64,000 nucleotides of DNA. Origin: Streptomyces huiliensis. Its GTDB lineage: Bacteria; Actinomycetota; Actinomycetes; Streptomycetales; Streptomycetaceae. Where the stretch lies: assembly GCF_020037025.1 (NCBI RefSeq), contig NZ_JAIQLH010000059.1, forward strand, positions 1 to 64,000. The letters run 5' to 3'. The position numbers were made by a program, and so were the translations under genes. The first letter of the stretch is position 1, and every line of letters begins with the position of its first letter. This document shows, piece after piece, positions 34,861 to 44,120 of this stretch. A model generated the notes under the pieces. That model worked only from the letters and a program-made list of their open reading frames with translations, was not told the DNA's origin and searched no databases.

Positions 34861-37038
34861 TCAGTCGCGCCGCCCCCGCCCCGGAGCCGGCGCCCCGCCG
34901 GCCGGTGGTTCCACGTCGTCCCGCTCCTCCGGCCGGTACTTCCCGATCTTCGGCTCCTCGACGGTCCCGTCCGCGTTGATCTTCGGCAGGGTCTTCTGCG
35001 GCGTGGGCAGCAGCGCCTTCTTCGGGTCGAGCGCGCCCTTCCCCGTGACGCCGTAGAGCGCGCTGTAGATGTTGCGCACGGCGGGGCCCGAGGCGCCGGA
35101 GCCGGTGCCGCCCTGCGCGATCGTCATCACGACCGCGTAGTCGTCGCTGTAGGTGGCGAACCACGAGGTGGTCTGCTTGCCGTAGACCTCCGCCGTCCCC
35201 GTCTTGGCGCGCAGCGGGATCCGGTCCTGCGGCCAGCCGCCGAAGCGCCAGGCGGCCGAGCCGCGGGTGACGACGCCTGCCAGGGCGCGGTCCATCTCGT
35301 CGCGGAGCGCCTTGGTCACGGGCAGCTTCCCGCGCACCCGCGGGGCGATCTCCCGCACCTTCTTCCCGTCCGGGCTGATCACCGCCTTGCCGATGGCGGG
35401 CGTGTACAGCGTGCCGCCGTTGGCGAGGGCGGCGTAGACGCTCGCCATCTGGACGGGGGTGACGAGGGTGTCGCCCTGGCCGATGGAGTAGTTCACGGAG
35501 TCACCGGCGCGCAGCAGGTTGCCGCCGTGGCAGTTGTCGTAGGCGATCCGCTCCGTGTAGCTGCCGTCCTTTTTGCCCTGCTTGCACCAGGCGTCCTTGT
35601 TGGCCTCCCAGTACCGCTGCTTCCACCGGCGGTCGGGGACCCGGCCGGGGACCTCGTTCGGCAGGTCGATCCCGGTGGTCTTGCCGAGCCCGTACTGGCG
35701 GGCCGTCCGGTAGAACCAGTCCTTGGCGCCGTCCTTCGCCCGCAGCCCGCCCTCCGCGCGCCACTCGTCGTGGGCGAGCCGGTAGAAGACGGTGTCGCAG
35801 GACACCTCCAGGGCGCGGCCCAGGGAGATCGGCCCGTGGTTCGCCGACTCGAAGTTCTTGAAGACCTGGCTGCCGATCCGGTACGAGGAGGAGCAGTCGT
35901 AGGGCCCCTCGTAGGAGTGGCCCGCGTTGACGGCGGCCGTGGTGGAGACCACCTTGAAGATCGAACCGGGTGCCGACTGGCCCTGGATCGCCCGGTTGAG
36001 CAGCGGGTGGTGGGAGTCCTCGCCGGTGAGCTTCCGGTAGTCGGCGGCGGAGATGCCGCCCACCCAGGCGTTCGGGTCGTACGTCGGGGCCGACGCCATG
36101 GCCACCACGCGGCCGGTCTTCGCCTCCATCACCACGACCGCGCCGGAGTCCGCCTTGTACCTCTCGCCGGTGTTGCGGTCCCACTCCGTCCGCGCGGCCT
36201 TCATGGCCTCGTTCAGCTCGTACTCGGCGACCCGCTGGACGCGCGCGTCGATGCTGGTGACGAGGTTCGAGCCGGGCACGGGCGGGTCGGTCTCGGCGGT
36301 GCCGATGACGCGTCCCAGCTTGTCGACCTCGTGCCGCGTCACACCGGCCTTGCCGCGCAGCACGTCGTCGTACCGCCGCTCCAGGCCGGAGCGGCCGATC
36401 ATGTCCGAGCGCAGGTAGGGCGAGTCGGTGTCCTTCGCCCGGGAGACCTCCTCGTCGGTGACGGGGGAGAGGTAGCCGAGGACCTGCGCGGTGTTGGCGT
36501 CGCCGTGGGCGGGGTAGCGGCGCACGGCCGTGGGCTCGGCGGTGATCCCGGGGAAGTCCTCGGCACGCTCCCTGATCTGCAGCGCCTGCCGGGTGGTGGC
36601 CTTGTCGGTGATCGGGATCGGCTGGTACGGAGAACCGTTCCAGCACGGCCGCGGCGTCTTCGCGTCACACAGCCGGACCTTCGCCGTGACCTCCTTCGGG
36701 TCCATTCCCAGCAGCCCGGCGAGCCGGGTCAGCACCGCCTTGCCGCGGTCCTTCGCCTTCGACAACTCTGTCCGGGACGCGGTGACGACCAGGCGGCTCT
36801 CGTTGTCCGCGAGCGGGACGCCGCGCGCGTCGAGGATCGAGCCCCGCACGGCGGGCTGGACGGACCGCTGGACCCGGTTGCCGGTCGCCTCCGCCGCGTA
36901 CTCGTCCCCCTTGCGGATCTGGAGGTACCAGAGCCGTCCGCCCAGGGTCAGGAGGAGCGAGAAGACGAGGATCTGGACGACGACGAGCCGTATACGGATC
37001 CGCTGCGTCCGGCCACCGGTCTCCGGAATGTTGGTCAC
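34861..37038 (-). CDS. Class B penicillin-binding protein (PBP2/FtsI-type transpeptidase)
   Basis: A 725-residue bitopic membrane protein. One N-terminal TM helix (about 17-37, LVVVQILVFSLLLTLGGRLWYL) precedes the dimerisation domain (about 60-290; RGSILDARGVPLADN, IGRSGLERRYDDVLRG) and the transpeptidase domain. The acyl-Ser is S359 in SAPGSIFK (K362), with SCDTVF as the SxN-equivalent and AKTGTAEVYG as the KTG motif. It cross-links peptidoglycan at the outer face of the membrane. Start GTG 37038, with AGAGGGATG upstream; ATG 37116 is too far out. It lies 216 bp downstream of the carboxypeptidase gene on the same strand. Confidence 0.95.
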   Translation of the reverse strand: MTNIPETGGRTQRIRIRLVVVQILVFSLLLTLGGRLWYLQIRKGDEYAAEATGNRVQRSVQPAVRGSILDARGVPLADNESRLVVTASRTELSKAKDRGKAVLTRLAGLLGMDPKEVTAKVRLCDAKTPRPCWNGSPYQPIPITDKATTRQALQIRERAEDFPGITAEPTAVRRYPAHGDANTAQVLGYLSPVTDEEVSRAKDTDSPYLRSDMIGRSGLERRYDDVLRGKAGVTRHEVDKLGRVIGTAETDPPVPGSNLVTSIDARVQRVAEYELNEAMKAARTEWDRNTGERYKADSGAVVVMEAKTGRVVAMASAPTYDPNAWVGGISAADYRKLTGEDSHHPLLNRAIQGQSAPGSIFKVVSTTAAVNAGHSYEGPYDCSSSYRIGSQVFKNFESANHGPISLGRALEVSCDTVFYRLAHDEWRAEGGLRAKDGAKDWFYRTARQYGLGKTTGIDLPNEVPGRVPDRRWKQRYWEANKDAWCKQGKKDGSYTERIAYDNCHGGNLLRAGDSVNYSIGQGDTLVTPVQMASVYAALANGGTLYTPAIGKAVISPDGKKVREIAPRVRGKLPVTKALRDEMDRALAGVVTRGSAAWRFGGWPQDRIPLRAKTGTAEVYGKQTTSWFATYSDDYAVVMTIAQGGTGSGASGPAVRNIYSALYGVTGKGALDPKKALLPTPQKTLPKINADGTVEEPKIGKYRPEERDDVEPPAGGAPAPGRGRRD

Positions 37039-37254
37039 GCGCCATCCCTCTGCTGTGCCGTCCGCGTGCCTCTGCGTGCCGCGTGAGGGGGCGCGGACGC
37101 GCGGCATTCCCCCCACAGGAACCGAACAGTCGTACCTGCGGCAGAGCTTAGGCGACGGCTGCGACGCGGGGGAGGCCGGGACCGGGCCGCGGGGGAGGCC
37201 GGGGCCGGGCCGCGGGGAGGCCGGGGCCGGGCCGCGGGGAGGCGACCCCGCGGC

Positions 37255-40200
37255 TCAGCCGATCCGGGTGATCCGCGACCCGAAGGACGGCTCCTTGAGC
37301 GCCGACTTCAGCACCACGGGCACCTTCCGCGCCCCGACGCCCGTCCCCGCCGCCAGCTCGCCGACTACGGTCCCGCTCTTGGCCGTACGGGAGACGGGCC
37401 GTCCGCCGGCGCGGAAGGAGACGCGCACCTGCTGCCCCGGGAGTCCGACCACGGTGAGGTCCCGGGCGGCCACGACCGGCGTCCGGCCGCCGAACCCGTC
37501 GTCGACGTGTCCGACGACCTGCCCCTTCCGCACGGCGGTGCCGGAGGCGAGGCCCTTGCGCACGGCCGCGATGACCTTCCTGCTGTTCTCCAGCACCAAG
37601 TCGAGGCTGTTGGCGCCGTTCGGGTCGGGCCCGGTGACGTGCTGGTCCATCATCGTGCCGAGGACGAGCCTCTCCTTCCCGTCCACGGTGGCCCGCGCGG
37701 CCCACGACAGCGTGCCGCCGGCGGGGGTGCTGGAGCCGGTCTTGATGCCCTCGACGCCGAGGCCGGCGGTGAGCAGCGGGGCGTTGTTGTTGTCGATGTG
37801 CCCGGCGCCCGGGATGTCGGCACCGACCATGGAGACGACGGACCGGAACGCGTCGGACTTCATGACGGCGTCGGCCAGTTTCAGCTGGTCGACGGCGGTG
37901 CTGACGGTGCCGCGGCCGAGGCCGCTGGGGTCGGTGTAGGTGGTGTTCCGCATGCCGAGCGCCTTGGCGGCGTCGTTCATCTTCCGTACGAACGCCGCTT
38001 CGCTCCCGGCGTCCCAACGCGCGAGCATCCGGGCGATGTTGTTCGCCGACGGGATCATCAGCATCCGCACCATGTCCAGCTCGCCGAAGGTCTGCCCCTC
38101 CTGGAGCCCCTCGACGCGGGACTCGTCCCCGGACGTGCCGTCCGCCACGGCCTTGGCGTCGATGGTGATGCGCGGTCCCCGCTCGCCCTTGGCCAGAGGG
38201 TGTTCGCGAAGAATGACATAAGCGGTCATGATCTTGGCAACGCTGGCCGTGGGTACGGGCTTTTCCTCCCCGAACGTCCCGATGGTCCCGCTCCCGGCGA
38301 CCATGACGGCCCCCTGCCCCTTCGCCGGCCAGGGAATCGTGAACCGACCCCCCGGAACGGTGAACGTGGCGGCCGCCTTCCGTACCTCCAACTCCGGCTC
38401 CGGCAACGGCCGCACCACCTGCACGACCAGAAACACGACGAGCAGCAGCGCGACGACGGCCCCGGCCACCGCCCCCGGCCGCCGGGCGACCGCCCGGGCG
38501 AAGGCTTGCATCCGCGCCGCGGCGGCCCCACCACCGGCGCCGGAGCCCCCACCCGCGGGAACCTCGGCCCCGCCGGAAACGGCGGCTTCCCCCGCGGCCT
38601 TCGCCGGAGCTTTCGCCGGAGGCTCAACGACGACCACTACCTTGGGCCGAACACCATCGGCCCCACCCTCGTCCGCAGGCTCGGACTTGAGCTTGGACGC
38701 ACCCCCGGTCTCACCCCCAGCCTTGACCGCCGACTTGCCCCGCGCGGTCCCGCCTTCGGCCTCGGCCTTGGCACTCGCGCTACCGGGCTCCGCCTCACCC
38801 GCAGGCTTGGGCTTGGGCTTGGGCTTGGGCGCACCCCCGGCCTCGCCCCCAGCCTTGGCTGACGACTTGCCCTCGGCCGACCCCTCGCCCCGCGCGGGCC
38901 TGCCTTCCGCCTTGGCACTCGCGCTACCAGGCTCCGCCTCACGCCTGGGCTTGGAGGAGGCGGAGCCCTTGACCCCAGCACCCGCCTGGGCGTCAGCCGA
39001 GGCCTTGGGCCGGGCGCCGTCGGACTCGCCCTTGCCCTTGCGATCCTTGCCTGCGGCAGCCGTAGCGTCCGTCCCGCCCTGCGACTTGGCCGGAACGCGA
39101 GGATCTGCCAAGGCCGGGGCCCCGGCTTCGACATCCTCCTCGTCAGCCTCGCTCGCGTCGTCGGGCTTGGCTCCACTTTCTGCGGACGCCTCGCTCTTGG
39201 CAGCGCCCGAGGCGCTGACTTGGCCCGCGCCCCCTTCGCCGGCGTCAGCAGCACCCGACGTACCGACTACAGCCTCTGTCTGCCCCGCACCATCGCGCCC
39301 GGCTCCGGTTTCCGCCGACGCCTTGCCCCCGTCGGGAGACTCCGCAGCCGACTCGGACTCGGCGACGACCGCGGCCTCGGACCCGCCCTCGGCGTCCGCC
39401 TCCTTCTCGTCACCCGGCTCGGATCCCGCCGCCTCAGCCTCGGCACCGGAGACAGAACCGTTGCCACCCTCGGCATCAGCCCCACCCGAACGGCCGCTCA
39501 CAGCTTCGCTGTCACGCCCGGCGCCGCCGGACTTGGCCTCGGCCTCCGCAGCGGCCGGGCCGGCTTCGCCGTCAGCCTTGTCCGCCCCGCCAGACTTGAG
39601 ATCAGCGGCATCCGCCGCGTCCGCTTCGCCGTCGGGGTCGATTTCCCCCCGGGCGCCCGGCTCGACTTGGGCCGCGGCCTCCTGCCCGACGGGAGCCTCG
39701 ACGTCCGCGCTGCCGGCTTCGACGCGATCCTTGCCGTCGGCGGAAGCGTCGGCGCCGTGGCCGGCGCGCACACCGGGCTCGGCGTCACCCTCGCCCTCGC
39801 CCTCGGCCTCGCTCCCTCCGTCGGACTCCGCCTCGACGGACGCCTCGGAGCCGGAGCCCCCGGCCTCGCCGTCGCCCTCGACACGAAGCACGGCGCCGGA
39901 CCGGCGTGCTCCGGCTTCGTCCTCGTCGACCTCAGGAGCGGAGGCGCGACCCGAAGCCCGCGCCACCATGCGGCTCGGCTCTTCCCCGGAAGGCGTTCCG
40001 GCCGCCCGGCCGGCACCCGAGTGCTCGACCTCGTCCGACACCGCCTCGCCCCGTCCGCCGGCCGAAGGGGTGGCATCCCCGTCACCCGAACCGCCGGCGA
40101 CAGGGGCATCGCCCGTAAGAGTGCCCGCCCCGCCGGAACCCACGTCCTCACCGGACACTCCGGCGGACGCCGCGACGGGCGCCTCGCGCGTATCCGCCGC

Positions 40201-40293
40201 TTTCGTGTCGCGGCGGCTCGGTTCACGTTCGTCGGAGACGGCATCCGTCGACATCGGCTGCTCGTCGGGTGTGTCGGGGGATCGGCCCGCCAT
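37255..40293 (-). CDS. D-alanyl-D-alanine carboxypeptidase with giant disordered N-terminal tail
   Basis: A 1012-residue protein. Residues 1 to about 594 are an acidic Ala/Gly/Glu/Ser/Asp-rich low-complexity region with internal repeats (EAEPGSASAKAE twice, KPKPKPKPA). A TM helix follows (about 606-626, GAVAGAVVALLLVVFLVVQVV), then an S11 peptidase domain with S684-VAK687, SANN and KTGSS. Topology is type II: the tail would be cytoplasmic and the enzyme outside, where it trims the terminal D-Ala of peptidoglycan stem peptides. The family is usually 400-500 residues, so the tail more than doubles it. Both strands are open through the tail because of codon bias; the catalytic half fixes the strand. 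Confidence 0.9.
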   Translation of the reverse strand: MAGRSPDTPDEQPMSTDAVSDEREPSRRDTKAADTREAPVAASAGVSGEDVGSGGAGTLTGDAPVAGGSGDGDATPSAGGRGEAVSDEVEHSGAGRAAGTPSGEEPSRMVARASGRASAPEVDEDEAGARRSGAVLRVEGDGEAGGSGSEASVEAESDGGSEAEGEGEGDAEPGVRAGHGADASADGKDRVEAGSADVEAPVGQEAAAQVEPGARGEIDPDGEADAADAADLKSGGADKADGEAGPAAAEAEAKSGGAGRDSEAVSGRSGGADAEGGNGSVSGAEAEAAGSEPGDEKEADAEGGSEAAVVAESESAAESPDGGKASAETGAGRDGAGQTEAVVGTSGAADAGEGGAGQVSASGAAKSEASAESGAKPDDASEADEEDVEAGAPALADPRVPAKSQGGTDATAAAGKDRKGKGESDGARPKASADAQAGAGVKGSASSKPRREAEPGSASAKAEGRPARGEGSAEGKSSAKAGGEAGGAPKPKPKPKPAGEAEPGSASAKAEAEGGTARGKSAVKAGGETGGASKLKSEPADEGGADGVRPKVVVVVEPPAKAPAKAAGEAAVSGGAEVPAGGGSGAGGGAAAARMQAFARAVARRPGAVAGAVVALLLVVFLVVQVVRPLPEPELEVRKAAATFTVPGGRFTIPWPAKGQGAVMVAGSGTIGTFGEEKPVPTASVAKIMTAYVILREHPLAKGERGPRITIDAKAVADGTSGDESRVEGLQEGQTFGELDMVRMLMIPSANNIARMLARWDAGSEAAFVRKMNDAAKALGMRNTTYTDPSGLGRGTVSTAVDQLKLADAVMKSDAFRSVVSMVGADIPGAGHIDNNNAPLLTAGLGVEGIKTGSSTPAGGTLSWAARATVDGKERLVLGTMMDQHVTGPDPNGANSLDLVLENSRKVIAAVRKGLASGTAVRKGQVVGHVDDGFGGRTPVVAARDLTVVGLPGQQVRVSFRAGGRPVSRTAKSGTVVGELAAGTGVGARKVPVVLKSALKEPSFGSRITRIG

Positions 40294-40828
40294 CCATGTC
40301 TCCTACGTCGCGTGTCCTGATGCCACGGGCCGGTGCGGTCTCTCGACGGCCCGACGGCCCCGCGATCCACGACCGACACCGCCCGGCGCACCAGAGCACC
40401 CGAGCGGGACAAAAACGGAATGGATCATCACCGGGGCCGGGCTCCACACAGGCCCTTCCCCCAAGGGCCCGAAAGCCGTTCACCGTGCGGCGGCGCCAGC
40501 GTAACCGATCACTGTTCGACGCCGACCGGACAGACCTGTACCGCAATAGCGCCGGAACGCCCTCGGTGGGGAGGGCTTCCCTCGTCCAGGAGCCTTCGCC
40601 GGACCGGCGGAACGCTCGGCGTGGTGAGGTTCCCGACCTAGGGGACCGAGTGGGACGAGTGGAACCGTTCCGGACGCGTCTTGTTGCGAGCTGCAAGAGA
40701 GCGGACTCGTCCCCCTGTTCACGCGCGCCGCGTCCCCCTGCGCTCTGGGCGACAACCAGGTCGGCACGTACCAGTCGTTCGGGACCACGTGGGGTCGCCA
40801 CACAGCACGGTCCCCCGCAAACGAAGAA
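40294..40828. other. Non-coding stretch between the carboxypeptidase and tRNA-Arg(CCG)
   Basis: This 535-bp region has lower GC than its neighbours and no frame with convincing codon use. The open frames crossing it also read through the tRNA. It must hold the promoter of the carboxypeptidase gene (minus strand). I see no repeats or RNA gene. Confidence 0.6.
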
Positions 40829-40860
40829 ACCCCGCCTCAGCGACTCGCTGATGGCGGGGT
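40829..40860 (-). terminator. Terminator of tRNA-Arg(CCG)
   Basis: Read on the minus strand, ACCCCGCC/GGCGGGGT with inner CAGCG/CGCTG arms forms a hairpin, followed by the T-rich TTTCTTCGTTTGC. It starts 22 nt after the tRNA 3' end. Confidence 0.9.
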
Positions 40861-40881
40861 CTTCCGGCACTTCAAGTGAAG

Positions 40882-40953
40882 TGCCCCCGGCAGGATTCGA
40901 ACCTGCGCACACGGCTCCGGAGGCCGTTGCTCTATCCCCTGAGCTACGGGGGC
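40882..40953 (-). tRNA. tRNA-Arg (anticodon CCG)
   Basis: Acceptor stem GCCCCCG/CGGGGGC, D-arm AGCTCAGGGGATAGAGC, anticodon stem ACGGC/GCCGT with loop CTCCGGA (anticodon CCG, codon CGG), and T-arm GCAGG-TTCGAAT-CCTGC. The discriminator is A, and CCA is not encoded. Confidence 0.96.
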
Positions 40954-41125
40954 GTGTCTTCCGGTCGCGGTCTCGCTCGCGGCGACAGGAAGAACAGTAC
41001 CAGCTCCGGGCGGGTGATCCGTAACGGGTTCCGGAACGGGGGCGCGGGGGCTCGGGGAGGGGGGCGGGGGCTCGCTCTCGGGGGTGGAAGTGGGGAAAAG
41101 CCGGACGCGGCGCGGTGGGCGCGCC

Positions 41126-41131
41126 TACTCT
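41126..41131 (+). promoter_or_regulatory. -10 element of the single-domain response regulator gene
   Basis: TACTCT at 41126-41131 places the transcript start at about 41138, the GTG itself; there is no ribosome site, so initiation looks leaderless. Confidence 0.5.
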
Positions 41132-41137
41132 CGGGGT

Positions 41138-41596
41138 GTGCCTGGCTTGCCCGGCCGGGTCCTCGTTGTCGACGACAACAGGGTCATCCGGCAGTTGATC
41201 AGGGTCAACCTCGAGCTCGAAGGCTTCGAGGTCGTGACCGCGGCCGATGGTGCCGAATGCCTGGAGATCGTGCACCGCGTGCGGCCGGACGTGGTGACGC
41301 TCGACTTCGTGATGCCCCGCCTCGACGGACTGCGGACCGCGGCACGGCTGCGGGACGACGTGCGGACGCGGGACATACCCATCGCCATCATCAGCGCCTG
41401 TACGCAGTTGGAAGTGGAGGGCGGGCGGTCCGCCGGGGTGGACGCGTTCCTGGCGAAGCCCTTCGAACCGGCGGAGCTGGTGCGGATGGTGTGGGGGTTG
41501 CTGCTGGGACGTGGGGGCGAGGGGGAGGCGGGGGTGCCGGAGGAGGCGTCGTCGGGAGACGCCGGGGCCGTGGCGCGGCCGGCCGGCTGGTCCTGA
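41138..41596 (+). CDS. Single-domain response regulator (CheY-like)
   Basis: A 152-residue protein with only a receiver domain (about 5-120): RVLVVDDNRVIRQLI (acidic pair), DVVTLDFVMPRLDGL (phosphoacceptor Asp), IISACTQLEVE (the Thr/Ser switch) and AFLAKPFEPAEL (Lys). The C-terminal 30 residues are Gly/Glu/Ala-rich. There is no output domain and no kinase gene nearby, so it probably acts by protein-protein contact. It is 109 bp upstream of the ArgRS-relic gene, which has its own promoter. Confidence 0.92.
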   Translation: MPGLPGRVLVVDDNRVIRQLIRVNLELEGFEVVTAADGAECLEIVHRVRPDVVTLDFVMPRLDGLRTAARLRDDVRTRDIPIAIISACTQLEVEGGRSAGVDAFLAKPFEPAELVRMVWGLLLGRGGEGEAGVPEEASSGDAGAVARPAGWS

Positions 41597-41693
41597 GGAG
41601 CCTGAGAGCTCTGAGGCCCCTGAGGACCTGTGTAAGGGGCATGTCCGGGGAACATCGGGGAAACCGGCTGGCGGAGCGCCCCTCTTCCTCCCC

Positions 41694-41699
41694 TAGGCT
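41694..41699 (+). promoter_or_regulatory. -10 element of the ArgRS-relic gene
   Basis: TAGGCT at 41694-41699, ending 6 bases before GTG 41706, predicts a leaderless transcript; no ribosome site precedes the GTG. Confidence 0.6.
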
Positions 41700-41705
41700 T
41701 GCCCT

Positions 41706-42533
41706 GTGACCCCCGCAGATCTCTCCCGCACCGTGCTGCGCGCCGTGCGTCGTGCCGTCGACGCCGACGAGCTGCGCGTCGTGGTGCCGGACGCGGTCGG
41801 GGTCCGGGTGCCGCCGCACCCGGGCAGTGGGGACTACGCCACCACCATCGCCCTGCGGCTCGCCAAGGAGAGCGGCCGGCCCGCCCTCGAAGTGGCCGGG
41901 CTGCTGCGTCGCCGGCTGGTCCGCGAGCCCGGGATCGCCCGCGTCGACATCGCCGGTCCCGGGTTCCTCAACATCACCCTCGCGGGGGCCCCTCAGGCGC
42001 GGCTCGTGCGGGACGTCCTGGAGGGGTGGGAGCGGCGGGAGCCGCTGGGCGTCCGGCCCTCCGACGAGCTCGTCCGACGGCTCGGGGAGGACGCCGCCCG
42101 CTGGAGCCTCCTCAGCCCGCCCGGTCTCGACCGCGGCCTGCTGCTGGTGCAGCGGGAAGCCAACCCCCTCTTCCGGGTGCGGTACGCCCACTCCCGCTGC
42201 CGGGCCCTCGTGCGCAACGCGCGCGACCTCGGGTTCGCGTCCGCCGCCGGCGAGGACGGCGGCGCCTTCGGGGACGGCTCCGAGGCCCTGATATCCGCCC
42301 TCGCCGACCACCCCCGCATCGTCGACGCCCGCGACCCCGAGCGGCTCGCGCGGGCCCTGGAGCGCCTGGCCGACGCCTTCCTCCGCTGGCAGGCGTCGTG
42401 TCCGACGCTGCCCCGGGGGGACGAGAAACCCTCGGTCGTCCACCGCGCCCGCCTGGCCCTCGCCGAGGCCACGGGCACGGTGCTCGCCGACGGCCTGCAC
42501 CAGCTCGGCATCACCGCACCCGCACATCTCTGA
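41706..42533 (+). CDS. ArgRS-derived DALR anticodon-binding protein lacking the catalytic core
   Basis: A 275-residue protein that aligns end to end with arginyl-tRNA synthetase except for a missing centre. Residues 1-92 match the ArgRS N-terminal additional domain (MTPADLSR, VPPHPGSGDYATTIALRLAKE, GIARVDIAGPGFLNITLA). From about 112, residues match the DALR domain (EDAARWSLLSPPG, NPLFRVRYAHSRCRALVRNA, LERLADAFLRWQASCPTLP, LALAEATGTVLADGLHQLGI). The HIGH/KMSK-bearing Rossmann core (about 300 residues) is absent, so it cannot charge tRNA. In mycobacteria and corynebacteria intact argS occupies this place before lysA. It may bind tRNA-Arg; the function is unknown. Confidence 0.9.
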   Translation: MTPADLSRTVLRAVRRAVDADELRVVVPDAVGVRVPPHPGSGDYATTIALRLAKESGRPALEVAGLLRRRLVREPGIARVDIAGPGFLNITLAGAPQARLVRDVLEGWERREPLGVRPSDELVRRLGEDAARWSLLSPPGLDRGLLLVQREANPLFRVRYAHSRCRALVRNARDLGFASAAGEDGGAFGDGSEALISALADHPRIVDARDPERLARALERLADAFLRWQASCPTLPRGDEKPSVVHRARLALAEATGTVLADGLHQLGITAPAHL

Positions 42534-42577
42534 GACCCCACCTCTCCGAGACCTGAGCACCCGAGGAGATCAGCGCC

Positions 42578-43969
42578 ATGAGCCGCTCCGCACACCCCGC
42601 CGGGCCCCGCTACGCCGACGTCCTGCCCGAGGGCCACCACCCGGCGCCCCCCGCCGATCTCAACGCCCTTCACCCCGGTGTCTGGTCGCGCACCGTCTCC
42701 AGGAACGAGGACGGCGTCGTCACCGTCGGCGGGCTGGACGTCAAGCGGCTGGCCGAGGAGTTCGGCACCCCCGCCTACTTCCTCGACGAGGACGACTTCC
42801 GCGCCCGCTGCCGCGCCTGGCGCGAGGCGTTCGGACCGGACGCCGACGTCTTCTACGCGGGAAAGGCGTTCCTGTCCCGGGCCGTCGTCCGCTGGCTGAC
42901 CGAGGAGGGGCTCAACCTCGACGTCTGCTCCGGCGGCGAGCTGGCCACCGCGCTCGACGCGGGCATGCCCGCCGACCGGATCGCCCTGCACGGCAACAAC
43001 AAGTCGGTCGAGGAGATCACCCGCGCCGTCGAGGCCGGCGTGGGCCGGATCGTCGTCGACTCCTTCCAGGAGATCGCGCGCGTCGCGCACATCGCCCAGC
43101 GGGCCGGGAAGCGGCAGCGGGTGCAGATCCGCGTCACGGTCGGCGTCGAGGCGCACACCCACGAGTTCATCGCCACCGCCCACGAGGACCAGAAGTTCGG
43201 CCTTCCGCTGGCCGGCGGCCTGGCCGCCGAGGCCGTCCGCCGCGCGCTCAAGCTCGACGGGCTCGAACTGATCGGCATCCACTCGCACATCGGCTCGCAG
43301 ATCTTCGACACCTCGGGCTTCGAGGTCGCGGCACACCGCGTCGTCGGCCTGCTCCGCGAGATCCGCGACGAGCACGGCGTCGAGCTGCCCGAGATCGACC
43401 TCGGCGGCGGCCTCGGCATCGCGTACACCCCGGACGACGACCCCCGCGAGCCGCACGAGATCGCCACCGCGCTGCGCGCCATCGTCGAGCGGGAGTGCGC
43501 CGCCGCCGGGCTCGCGGCGCCGCGCCTGTCCGTCGAGCCGGGGCGCGCGATCGTCGGTCCCACCGCCTTCACGCTGTACGAGGTGGGGACGGTCAAGGAG
43601 CTCCCCGGGCTGCGGACGTACGTCAGTGTCGACGGCGGCATGTCCGACAACATCCGTACGGCGCTCTACGACGCCGACTACTCCGTGGCCCTGGTGTCGC
43701 GTACGTCGACGGCCGCGCCGATGCTCTCCCGCGTCGTCGGCAAGCACTGCGAGTCCGGCGACATCGTGGTCCGCGACGCCTTCCTGCCCGCCGACGTCGC
43801 CCCCGGCGACCTCCTCGCCGTGCCCGCGACCGGCGCCTACTGCCGGTCCATGGCCAGCAACTACAACCACGCGCTGCGGCCCCCGGTCGTGGCGGTGAAG
43901 GACGGTGCGGCCCGGGTGATCGTCCGGCGGGAGACGGAGGAGGATCTGCTCCGGCTCGACGTCGGCTGA
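42578..43969 (+). CDS. lysA: Diaminopimelate decarboxylase
   Basis: A 463-residue PLP fold-III enzyme catalysing meso-diaminopimelate to L-lysine + CO2, the last step of lysine synthesis. PLP lysine K96 in [48 protein letters not shown], and CESGD (the active-site Cys from the partner subunit) are visible. The start is ATG 42578, with GAGGAGATC 6 nt upstream, 44 bp after the DALR gene. It heads the lysine/threonine cluster. Confidence 0.97.
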   Translation: MSRSAHPAGPRYADVLPEGHHPAPPADLNALHPGVWSRTVSRNEDGVVTVGGLDVKRLAEEFGTPAYFLDEDDFRARCRAWREAFGPDADVFYAGKAFLSRAVVRWLTEEGLNLDVCSGGELATALDAGMPADRIALHGNNKSVEEITRAVEAGVGRIVVDSFQEIARVAHIAQRAGKRQRVQIRVTVGVEAHTHEFIATAHEDQKFGLPLAGGLAAEAVRRALKLDGLELIGIHSHIGSQIFDTSGFEVAAHRVVGLLREIRDEHGVELPEIDLGGGLGIAYTPDDDPREPHEIATALRAIVERECAAAGLAAPRLSVEPGRAIVGPTAFTLYEVGTVKELPGLRTYVSVDGGMSDNIRTALYDADYSVALVSRTSTAAPMLSRVVGKHCESGDIVVRDAFLPADVAPGDLLAVPATGAYCRSMASNYNHALRPPVVAVKDGAARVIVRRETEEDLLRLDVG

Positions 43970-44120
43970 CGGAAGCGGAGAGCAGGGCCGAGGCCCCCGC
44001 AAGCCGCCCGGAAACCGGCCGGCGGATGACGGAATCTCGGATACTGGACGGGGGAGGGAAACCCTCCGACCGGTGAGTGAGACTGGTGTACCACCCAAGA
44101 TGTACGAGAAACGAGGTCGG

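Noticed and set aside
38228..40504. Plus-strand Ala/Ser/Pro-rich frame of 758 codons opposite the carboxypeptidase tail
   Set aside because: Low-complexity antisense of the repetitive tail; starts inside the catalytic domain on the other strand and lacks any signal or domain.
34643..40953. tRNA-associated integration site (att) between the two tRNA-Arg genes
   Set aside because: No duplicated tRNA 3' end, integrase or foreign genes; only two penicillin-binding protein genes lie between.
40269..41024. Plus-strand frame of 251 codons
   Set aside because: It reads through tRNA-Arg(CCG) and its terminator in antisense.
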